The position numbers were made by a program, and so were the translations under genes. A stretch of 64,000 bases of DNA, taken from Allosphingosinicella indica (GTDB lineage Bacteria; Pseudomonadota; Alphaproteobacteria; Sphingomonadales; Sphingomonadaceae). The notes under the pieces were generated by a model. It worked only from the letters and a program-made list of their open reading frames with translations, had not been told where the DNA came from and ran no database searches. The stretch lies in the NCBI RefSeq assembly GCF_900177405.1, contig NZ_LT840185.1, forward strand, positions 1,169,501 to 1,233,500, given 5' to 3'. This document shows, piece after piece, positions 55,747 to 64,000 of the stretch (positions are counted from its first letter, which is position 1; each line of letters begins with the position of its first letter).

Positions 55747-55788
55747 GGCATCTCTCCTTGTCGCACCGGTTTGCCCGGCTGTCAGAAA

Positions 55789-55811
55789 AGATACGTTATC
55801 TCATAATGAGA
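55789..55811. promoter_or_regulatory. Double palindrome upstream of tonB
   Basis: AGATA-CGT-TATCT (55789-55801) overlaps TCTCAT-A-ATGAGA (55799-55811). Both are exact inverted repeats, 43-65 bases before tonB. The A/T content stands out from the surroundings. An iron-responsive operator is a reasonable inference for a tonB gene, but it matches the Fur consensus only weakly. Confidence 0.5.
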
Positions 55812-55852
55812 CACCATCACCTGGATTGGGGAGGCTGTGGAAAATGAGGGGC

Positions 55853-56569
55853 TTAGCGGTCGCGGGCGAGTTTCTGGAGGCTGTCGATCGCGCTCTGCAG
55901 GCGCAATTCGCCGGGCAGCGGCACGAAATCCTCGCGCGTCACCGGCGGGACTTCGCGGCGGCGGACGCGGCGTGCGCGATGCGCGAGACCGCTTTCCAAC
56001 CGTTCCATCAAGCCGGGGATCGATTCGTCCTCGGTCGGCCGTGCGGGCGGCGGCGCGGCTTCCGCTTCGGGGAAGGCATAATCCTCGCTGAGCGGGAAGG
56101 GCTCGGGCTCGGCCAGTGCTTCTGCCTCGACGACTGGAACTTCGTCGGCTTGCGGCGGCGCTTCGGCAAGCGCGGGGGCGGGCCAGTCGAAGGCTGGTTC
56201 GCCGAGATCGTCACCGGCGCGGATAGGGCGGCGCGACGGGGCATCGGGATGCGCATCGGCACGGCGCACGCGTGGCGCATCGGCGGTGGCGCGGCGCGGG
56301 CCGGGGCCGAGCGCGCGGAGCAGCAGGAACAATCCGCCGAAGCTCAGCAATGCGGCGATCGCCCCTACCCCAAGCCGCGCGGTATTGCCGAGCGGCGGCG
56401 CGGCGGCGGGAAGCAGTGCGGGAAGCCCGCTCGCCAAGACCGCCGCCTCGAAGAGATCGCCGGGCATCGCGAACGCGACGAAGGCCACCGCGAGCGCCGC
56501 AAACCCCGCCATGCCCGCGTCGATCGCGCCCTTGGAGGATGCCGATTTCAAAAATTGGTTCGCGATCAC
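55853..56569 (-). CDS. Two-helix membrane protein with acidic region, unknown
   Basis: 238 aa. Helices at about 20-52 and 63-88, then a long Pro/Glu/Ala-rich region (about 90-190) and a basic tail (LAHRARRVRRREVPPVTRED). No family recognised. Its start overlaps the end of the downstream-read glycosyltransferase gene by 4 bases, so it is the second gene of that transcript. Confidence 0.65.
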   Translation of the reverse strand: MIANQFLKSASSKGAIDAGMAGFAALAVAFVAFAMPGDLFEAAVLASGLPALLPAAAPPLGNTARLGVGAIAALLSFGGLFLLLRALGPGPRRATADAPRVRRADAHPDAPSRRPIRAGDDLGEPAFDWPAPALAEAPPQADEVPVVEAEALAEPEPFPLSEDYAFPEAEAAPPPARPTEDESIPGLMERLESGLAHRARRVRRREVPPVTREDFVPLPGELRLQSAIDSLQKLARDR

Positions 56570-57768
56570 GCCGGTTTGCCCGTCAGTCTGTGGTAGACGG
56601 GAGCGTAGCGCGAAATATTTGACGACCAGTTACGCTCCGCTTCGACGAATGCCCGGGCATTCGCGCGGCGCTCGTCCCAGCCCGCACGGTCCGCGAGCAG
56701 CCCGGACAGCGCATTGGCGATCGCTGCCGGGTCGCCCGGCGCGAACAACGTGCCGGTCACGCCGTCCTCGATCAGCTCGCGATGCCCGCCGACCGAAGAA
56801 GCGGCGACCAGCTTGCCCTGCGCCATTGCCTCCAGCGGCTTGAGCGGCGTCACCAGCTCGGTCAGCCGCATCGCCTTCCGCGGATAAGCGAGGATGTCGG
56901 TCAGCGCATAATAACGCTCGACCTCTTGGTGCGGTACGCGGCCGACGAAGAGGATGCGATCGGCGACCAGCGATGCGGCGGCTTGCGCGCGGAGCGCCTG
57001 CTCCATCGGACCGCCGCCGACGAGCAACAGCCGCGCGCGGGGGCGTGCGGCAACCAGCGCAGGCATGGCGGCGACGAGATCGTCGAGCCCCTCGTAATCA
57101 TAGAAGGAGCCGATGAAGCCGATCACCTCCGCGCCGTTCAGCCCCAGCGTGGCGGCGAAGGCGGGATCGGGCGGCGGCGGATCGCCGAACAGGTCGAGAT
57201 CGACGCCGTTGGGCGAGACGAGGATCTTGTCCGGATCGGTGCCGCGGCGGACGAGATCGGCGCGCAGCCCCTCGCAGATCACCGCCACCGCATCGGCGCG
57301 GCGCACCGCCCAGCCTTCGAGCGCGCGGGTGGCGCGGTAGCGGAGCGATCCCTCGCGCCCCGTGCCGTTGCCGACCGCGGCATCCTCCCAGAAGGCGCGT
57401 ATCTCATAGACCAAAGGCAGCCCGCGCCGCCGCGCGACGCCGAGCGCGGCAAGCGCGGTCAGCACCGGCGAATGGGCGTGGAGGATGTCGGGGTCAAAGG
57501 CCTCCGCCACCGCGTCCATTCGTGCAGCGAGCGCCTTGATCTCGCCGCGCTCGCGCAGCAGCGGCGGCCCGGCGGGACGGCCGGGCGTGCGGAAGAAGCG
57601 GATGCCGTCCACCACCTCCTCCGCCGGACCTTCTGCGGCGTGGCGCTGGCTGGTGGCGCAGGCGACCTCCCACCCCAGCGCCTGCTGCGCCTTGACGATG
57701 GCGCGGGTGCGGAAGGTGTAGCCGCTGTGCAGCGGCAGGCCGTGATCGAGGATGTGGAGCACGCGCAT
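56566..57768 (-). CDS. Glycosyltransferase, exosortase A system-associated
   Basis: 400 aa GT-B fold enzyme. LHILDHGLPLHSGYTFRTRA at the start is characteristic of the TIGR04063 family that co-occurs with the exosortase A / EPS system. The C-terminal GT4 domain shows GFIGSFYDYEGL and TPLKPLEAMAQGKLVAASSVGG. Adds sugars to exported polysaccharide; the donor is unknown. The ligase of the same system is divergently read from 58090. No exosortase or PEP-CTERM protein is in the window. Confidence 0.88.
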   Translation of the reverse strand: MRVLHILDHGLPLHSGYTFRTRAIVKAQQALGWEVACATSQRHAAEGPAEEVVDGIRFFRTPGRPAGPPLLRERGEIKALAARMDAVAEAFDPDILHAHSPVLTALAALGVARRRGLPLVYEIRAFWEDAAVGNGTGREGSLRYRATRALEGWAVRRADAVAVICEGLRADLVRRGTDPDKILVSPNGVDLDLFGDPPPPDPAFAATLGLNGAEVIGFIGSFYDYEGLDDLVAAMPALVAARPRARLLLVGGGPMEQALRAQAAASLVADRILFVGRVPHQEVERYYALTDILAYPRKAMRLTELVTPLKPLEAMAQGKLVAASSVGGHRELIEDGVTGTLFAPGDPAAIANALSGLLADRAGWDERRANARAFVEAERNWSSNISRYAPVYHRLTGKPA

Positions 57769-57830
57769 CGCCGCCCTCCTGCCACGCCAGGCTTAACACC
57801 GCGTTAGGCGCGAGCGCGTTACAGCCTTGC

Positions 57831-57912
57831 CGTCATTGCGAGCGAAGCGAAGCAATCCTGCGCTGCATGGATTGCCGCGCGCCGCGGCTGCGCCGCGCCG
57901 CTCGCAATGACG
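57831..57912. repeat. Palindromic element, 'gtcattgcgag' family, copy 3
   Basis: CGTCATTGCGAGCGAAGCGA, AGCAATCC, then GGATTGCCGCGC and CCGCTCGCAATGACGG. An almost complete hairpin in the divergent gap between the glycosyltransferase and the small ORF at 57945. Just left of it, at 57793-57807, is TTAA-N7-TTAG, one base off a CtrA box. Confidence 0.85.
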
Positions 57913-57944
57913 GGTTGGACTTCGCGGAGCGGGAGGCGAACGGC

Positions 57945-58097
57945 ATGATCGACACCTTCGCGCTCGCCGTGAGCCACGGGCTGATCCTGCTCGCCGCGAT
58001 CCGCTTGCTCTCGCGCCCCGATCTCGACGACGATGCCGCGCCAGCGACGCGGCCAAAGCCTGTATGGCGCGCCAACGAAGAGCCCGGCGATGCGTGA
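57945..58097 (+). CDS. 50-residue membrane protein ahead of the O-glycosylation ligase
   Basis: 50 aa from ATG 57945, preceded by GGGAGG at 9-base spacing. One helix (about 6-24, ALAVSHGLILLAAIRLL), then a charged, Pro-rich cytosolic tail (RPDLDDDAAPATRPKPVW). It overlaps the ligase gene by 8 bases, so translation is coupled. Not a recognised family. Position and overlap support a real small gene of the exosortase-A locus. Confidence 0.55.
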   Translation: MIDTFALAVSHGLILLAAIRLLSRPDLDDDAAPATRPKPVWRANEEPGDA

Positions 58098-59442
58098 CGT
58101 CGCCTTCCTCGCCTTCATCGCCGCGATCCTGCTGCTCGGCCTCAGGCGGCCGTTCTTGCTGGTCCTCGCTTATGCCTATGTCGACATCGTCTCGCCGCAG
58201 CATCTCGGCTACACGATCCTCCCCTCCCTGCCGATCTCGATGATCGTCGCGGCGGCGGCGGTGGGCGGCTGGCTGATCGCCGACAACAAGCGCGGCTTCG
58301 GCATCGCGCCGCGCCAGTGGCTGATGCTCGCGCTGCTGGCCTATGCCGCCTTCACCACTTGGTCCGCCGATTTCCCGATCGAGGCCGCCGACAAATGGTC
58401 GTGGGTGTGGAAGGCGATGTTCTGGGCGATCTTCCTGCCGCTGACCTTGCGAACGCGGCTCCGGCTCGAAGCCTATCTGCTGGTGATGGTGCTCGCCTTC
58501 TCGGCGATCGCGATCACCGGAGGGATCAAGACGGTCTTCTCGGGTGGCGGCTATGGCGCTCTCAACCTGCTGGTGGACAGCAATTCGGGGCTGTTCGAAG
58601 GCAGCACCGCGTCGTGCGTCGCGATCGCCTGCGTGCCGATCATCCTGTGGCTCGCGCGCTATGGCACCATCTTCCCGCCCGACTGGCGGGTCCGCGTGTT
58701 CGCCGCGGGCCTCATCTTCGCCTGCCTGCTGATCCCGGTCGGCACCGTCGCACGCACCGGGCTCGTGTGCATCGCGGTGCTGGCCGTGCTGATGCTGCGC
58801 GACGTCAAGCGGCGCATGGTCTATCTCGGCCTTGCCGGTTTCCTCGGCCTCGCCGCCATCCCCTTCCTGCCGCAGACCTTCACCGAGCGGATGGGGACGA
58901 TCGCCGGCTATCAGGCCGACGCCTCCGCCGGCACCCGCCTCGCGGTGTGGCGCTGGACGTGGGACTATGCCAAGGCCAACCCTGGCGGCGGCGGGTTCGA
59001 GGCCTATCTCCAGAACCGCATCGCCTTCCACACCACCGACGTGAAGACCGCCGGATCGGTGGCGATGGTCGACCGCCGCGTCGAGACCGATGCGGGCCGC
59101 GCCTATCATTCCGCTTACTTCGAGATGCTCGGCGAGCAGGGCTTCCCCGGCCTCGCGCTGTGGCTCCTTATCCACGGCATCGGCCTCATCCGCATGGAGA
59201 TATTGCGGCGGCGCTATGCGCGCGACGCGGAGCGGCCGTGGATCGGCCCGCTCGCCACCGCGCTCCAGCATGCGCAGGCAATCTATCTGGTCGGCGCGCT
59301 GTTCATCGGCATCGCCTGGCAGCCGTTCATCCTGATGCTGCTCGCGGTGCAGATCGGCTTCGACCGCTGGGTGGCGCGCAATGCCGCGCTGGCGGTGCGC
59401 AAGCCGTTCCTTCCCGTTGCGGGAACGCCGATCCGCGTCTAG
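58090..59442 (+). CDS. Putative O-glycosylation ligase, exosortase A system-associated
   Basis: 450 aa from ATG 58090 with about twelve membrane helices. The N-terminal DUF5935-like part (YAYVDIVSPQHLGYT) precedes an O-antigen ligase / Wzy-type domain with GTRLAVWRWTWDYAKANP and AYHSAYFEMLGEQGFPGL. This is the TIGR03097 family, thought to polymerise or attach glycans in exosortase-A bacteria. It acts at the inner membrane, together with the divergent glycosyltransferase. Confidence 0.88.
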   Translation: MRDVAFLAFIAAILLLGLRRPFLLVLAYAYVDIVSPQHLGYTILPSLPISMIVAAAAVGGWLIADNKRGFGIAPRQWLMLALLAYAAFTTWSADFPIEAADKWSWVWKAMFWAIFLPLTLRTRLRLEAYLLVMVLAFSAIAITGGIKTVFSGGGYGALNLLVDSNSGLFEGSTASCVAIACVPIILWLARYGTIFPPDWRVRVFAAGLIFACLLIPVGTVARTGLVCIAVLAVLMLRDVKRRMVYLGLAGFLGLAAIPFLPQTFTERMGTIAGYQADASAGTRLAVWRWTWDYAKANPGGGGFEAYLQNRIAFHTTDVKTAGSVAMVDRRVETDAGRAYHSAYFEMLGEQGFPGLALWLLIHGIGLIRMEILRRRYARDAERPWIGPLATALQHAQAIYLVGALFIGIAWQPFILMLLAVQIGFDRWVARNAALAVRKPFLPVAGTPIRV

Positions 59443-59464
59443 CGGGCGGGCCTTGACCCGTGGC

Positions 59465-59507
59465 TGTGGCTTCACCACATGGCCAATCGGAACGAATCAA
59501 TCTGATT
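59465..59507. promoter_or_regulatory. Inverted repeats before the suf regulator
   Basis: TGTGG-cttca-CCACA (59465-59479) and AATCA-atc-TGATT (59495-59507), the second ending just before the AGGAGG ribosome site of the Rrf2 gene at 59516. A TTGACC that could be a -35 box is at 59453. Rrf2-type regulators of suf operons usually control their own promoter, so one of these may be the operator. Confidence 0.4.
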
Positions 59508-59515
59508 AGGAGGCC

Positions 59516-59956
59516 ATGCGCCTTTCCTCGCTCACCGACTATGCCGTCGTAATGATGGCCGCCGCCGCGCGCACCGGCGGCGCCGGGCGGCTGTCTGCAG
59601 GCGCGCTGGCCGAGGAAACCGGCGTTCCGCTGCCCACCGCGCAGAAGCTGATGGGCCGGCTCGCCGCGGCGGGGCTGCTCGTTTCGGCGCGCGGCACCGG
59701 CGGCGGCTTCAGCCTCGCGCGGGCTGCGGAGACGATCACGCTCGCCGATATCGTCGAAGCGGTGGAGGGGCCGATCGCGCTCACCTCCTGCGCCGAGCAT
59801 GGCCGCCACGATTGCGCGCTGGAAACCGGCTGCCACATCCGCCCGCACATGGCGCTCGCCAACGGCGCAGTGCGCGGCGCGCTGGCGGCGGTGAGCCTCG
59901 CCAGCCTGGCCACCACCCCGAGCCGCGCACCGGCCTTTGCCGGCGAACAAGAGTAG
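59516..59956 (+). CDS. SUF operon regulator, Rrf2/IscR family
   Basis: 146 aa. Winged helix at the N-terminus (LTDYAVVMMAA, LAEETGVPLPTAQKLMGRL) and three cysteines C92, C100 and C106 spaced as in Fe-S-sensing IscR/SufR proteins. Expected to sense cluster status and tune suf transcription. AGGAGG is directly before the ATG. First gene of the suf operon; sufB starts 4 bases after it ends. Confidence 0.9.
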   Translation: MRLSSLTDYAVVMMAAAARTGGAGRLSAGALAEETGVPLPTAQKLMGRLAAAGLLVSARGTGGGFSLARAAETITLADIVEAVEGPIALTSCAEHGRHDCALETGCHIRPHMALANGAVRGALAAVSLASLATTPSRAPAFAGEQE

Positions 59957-59959
59957 AAG

Positions 59960-61428
<1,469 letters not shown>

Positions 61429-61432
<4 letters not shown>

Positions 61433-61803
61433 GTTTGCTCCTGGCTTTCCTGCTTCAGAATGCCGTTCTGACGGAGAGACGCATCGACGATTTTCCGCAG
61501 GCTGTGTACCCCTATACGGGGCTGTATGTCGCGTGTTTGGACATCGAAATGACCACGCTGGCTCGGCGTCCGGACACCGTTGAAGAAGCGAAAGCCGCGT
61601 ATCGCGCCGCTGTGGATGTGTGCAGGGGCGTGCGGGAGATCGCCTCAGACCAAGCCGACCGGGCTCTCTCGAACCATGCCGAATTCAAAGACGCCACCAA
61701 AAGAGGCGACGTCATCAGCAAGGCGTTCGCGATTGCGGATCAGGCCTGCAATTTATGCGGTTCGATAGCCCGGAGCTCCAAAGCTAAGCAGGAACGCAAC
61801 TGA
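61429..61803 (+). CDS. CxxC guest ORF between sufB and sufC, unknown
   Basis: 124 aa from a GTG start that overlaps the sufB stop by 4 bases (GTGA); its stop directly abuts the sufC ATG. Hydrophobic start ([13 protein letters not shown]), possibly a signal sequence, and four cysteines (36, 65, 107, 110), the last pair as CNLC. About 58% G+C by hand count, lower than its neighbours. No family recognised. The seamless fit implies it is translated with the suf genes. A role in cluster biogenesis is possible but unproven. Confidence 0.65.
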
Positions 61804-62543
<740 letters not shown>

Positions 62544-62547
<4 letters not shown>

Positions 62548-63167
62548 GGATGGACCGGGAGTTCTCTTCCCCCCTTGTGGGGGAAGGATACGCAGACTTG
62601 GCCGCGCAGCGGGCTAGTCGGAGTTGGATGAGGGTTGCGCGCCGCGGGCGCGCGGCGCTGCTTCGCAGCGCACCCCCCACCCTGCCCTCTCCCACAAGGG
62701 GGGAGGGTTTTGCGCTAGCGAGTGTGTCGGCGCTGTTGCTTGCTTCCTGCGGTCAGCCTGAGGTCGAGCCCGATCCCGTGCAGAATGAGGGGGCGCCGGC
62801 GCCGGTCGAGGCTGCGCCTTCTCCACTCTCGGCACCGTCGCCGTCTCCGACCATGCCGCCCTTCGCCGAAGTCGAGGGCGCGCATCCTTATCCGCCGGTG
62901 CCCGCGCCGATCCCGGCGATGTTCCGCGGCGTCTGGGCGGAAACCAAAGCGGCCTGCGCCGATCGCGCGAACCCGTCGTGGCTCGGCATTTCCGGGCGGA
63001 CGCTGCAATTCCCCGATCGCGTGGTCGAGGAGACCAAGATCGACCTGCCCGCAGCGCTCCAGTTCGTGCTGACCGATGCGACCGCCGCCGAATATCGCTT
63101 CACCATCGACGCCACCGGCGATCGCCTGACCGACACGGCGGGCGTGGTGCGGGTGCGTTGCCTGTGA
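62544..63167 (+). CDS. Lipoprotein with repeat-derived N-terminus
   Basis: 207 aa from GTG 62544 (overlaps sufC) or 205 aa from ATG 62550. The lipobox LLLASCGQ is at about residues 64-71, far from either start. The sequence before it is encoded by a palindromic repeat (62566-62710), so the native signal-peptide start seems to have been replaced or the start is inside. The mature part is Pro-rich (about 75-115) followed by a domain with MFRGVWAETKAACADRANPS. Its stop overlaps sufD by 4 bases. Function unknown. Confidence 0.6.
62566..62710. repeat. C/G-rich double-hairpin element, copy 5
   Basis: TCTTCCCCCCTTGTGGGGGA on the left and CCCTCTCCCACAAGGGGGGA plus GGG on the right, with an inner CGCGCCGCGGGCGCGCGGCG hairpin. 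It overlaps the 5' part of the lipoprotein frame and has no stop in that frame. Same general layout as the copies at 16734, 21016, 23750 and 49376. Confidence 0.8.
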
Positions 63168-64000
63168 CCGCGCTACTCGCCCTTCCCACGCCGCGCGACG
63201 AGGCCTGGCGCTGGAGCGACCTGTCGGCGCTGCCGGAGATTGCGGCGCGTGCGCCGTCAGGCGCGGTGCCCGATGCGCTGCCCTGGCTCGATTGCGGCGC
63301 GGGGCCGCGGCTGCTGTTCGTCGACGGGCGGTTCGATGCGGCGCGGAGCGATCCGGGGCCGGTCGCCGTTGGTTCGGTCGGTGGCACTGCGAGTGAGCAT
63401 CCGCTCGGGCGGCTGGCGGAAAGCACTGGCTGGTCGCTGCGCCTCGGCGCCGATCATGCGCCGCCGGGGATCGTGCAGATCATCCACGTTTCGACCGGCG
63501 CGGTCGACCATCTCGCCGCCGAGATCACGCTCGATGCCGATGCGCAGGCCAGCGTCGTCGAAACCTATCTCGGCTCCGGCTGGACCAACCGGCGCACTGC
63601 ATTCCGTCTGGGCCGCGGTGCGCGGCTGATGCTGGCGCGGCGGCTGGGCGGCGAGAACGGTTTCGTCAGTCTTACTGACAATGCGGAGATCGGCGAGGGC
63701 GGGAGTTTCGTCGCGACCATTCTGGCGGCGGGCGGGCGCGATAGCCGGCTCGACGGCACGATCGAGATCGCGGGCGAGGCCGGCTTCGCCGAGTTCGGCG
63801 GCGCATTGCTCGCGCGCGGGCGACAGCGGCACGACGCCAATCTGGTGCTGCGCCACGCGGCACCGTCCGGCGCCAGCCGCCAGCTCTGGCGTTCGGTCGC
63901 CGACGACAAGGCGATCTGCTCGGTCGCGGCGCGGGTCGAGGTGGCGCGCGCGGCGCAAAAGACCGATGGCGAGCAATCGCTCAAGGGCCTGCTCCTCTCC
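63164..64000 (+). CDS. sufD: Fe-S cluster assembly protein SufD (partial, runs off the window)
   Basis: 279 codons from GTG 63164, open to the right edge. Sequence such as LPTPRDEAWRWSDLSALPEI at the start, VETYLGSGWTNRRTAFRLG and GFAEFGGALLARGRQRHDAN in the beta-helix, matches SufD, the paralogue of SufB in the SufBC2D scaffold. Usual length is about 400-450 aa, so the end is missing. The start overlaps the lipoprotein stop as GTGA. Confidence 0.9.
   Translation, partial: MTALLALPTPRDEAWRWSDLSALPEIAARAPSGAVPDALPWLDCGAGPRLLFVDGRFDAARSDPGPVAVGSVGGTASEHPLGRLAESTGWSLRLGADHAPPGIVQIIHVSTGAVDHLAAEITLDADAQASVVETYLGSGWTNRRTAFRLGRGARLMLARRLGGENGFVSLTDNAEIGEGGSFVATILAAGGRDSRLDGTIEIAGEAGFAEFGGALLARGRQRHDANLVLRHAAPSGASRQLWRSVADDKAICSVAARVEVARAAQKTDGEQSLKGLLLS

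Overview
The window is a GC-rich, densely packed, mostly housekeeping stretch of an alphaproteobacterial chromosome, most likely from a sphingomonad (Sphingomonadaceae). The signs are a full-length CtrA with a perfect TTAA-N7-TTAA box beside it, a BamE / ubiquinol-cytochrome c chaperone / DUF177 run, COQ9 (ubiquinone), an exosortase-A-associated glycosyltransferase and ligase, an Atm1-type ABC exporter, a suf operon led by an Rrf2 regulator, and intergenic palindromes starting with 'gtcattgcgag'. I see no phage, plasmid, transposase, CRISPR array, rRNA or tRNA gene.

Layout. 0-6.8 kb: small K+ channel, phospholipase-D-type phosphatidyltransferase, Crp/Fnr regulator, Mpo1-like and other small membrane proteins, a short-chain dehydrogenase and a TonB-dependent receptor. 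6.8-13.8 kb: Atm1-like exporter, MHYT-GGDEF-EAL protein, RecQ, a TIGR01244-type phosphatase-like protein, DUF2007 and DUF924. 13.9-21.7 kb: TldD, zinc-finger protein, lone ABC ATPase, NadB, GFA protein, CtrA, RluA-type pseudouridine synthase, ArfB, free-Met-R-sulfoxide reductase. 21.7-29.4 kb: RcnB-like protein, universal stress protein, PDH E2, a guest ORF, dihydrolipoyl dehydrogenase, amidohydrolase, DUF1176. 29.4-39.6 kb: GlnD, alpha/beta hydrolase, MutS, a frameshifted membrane protein, malic enzyme, LysE exporter. 39.6-51.3 kb: BamE, Cbp3, DUF177, serine hydrolase, Ssb, FeoB, FeoA, a proline-rich membrane protein, S9 peptidase, COQ9, EamA transporter, alpha/beta hydrolase. 51.4-55.7 kb: riboflavin cluster (ribD, ribE, HTH-ribB, ribH) and tonB. 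55.8-59.4 kb: exosortase-A-associated glycosyltransferase and O-glycosylation ligase. 59.5-64 kb: suf operon (regulator, sufB, guest ORF, sufC, lipoprotein, sufD running off the end).

Working together. Iron and Fe-S handling recurs: feoAB behind a Fur-like box, tonB behind a double palindrome, a TonB-dependent receptor, an Atm1-like exporter and the suf operon. Flavin supply (rib genes) sits close by. NadB and lipoamide dehydrogenase are flavoproteins.

The most unusual structure is not a single gene. Several families of palindromic, REP/MITE-like elements punctuate the window. One copy is fused in frame (exactly 35 codons) into the linker of the PDH E2 subunit. Another covers the 5' end of a lipoprotein gene inside the suf operon, and others lie against the ribosome-binding sites of nadB and msrC. 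Two lower-GC small ORFs of unknown function are wedged without gaps into the pdh and suf operons. A riboflavin-synthesis enzyme carries an N-terminal helix-turn-helix and has two nested perfect inverted repeats just upstream of its start, which suggests a self-regulating RibB.
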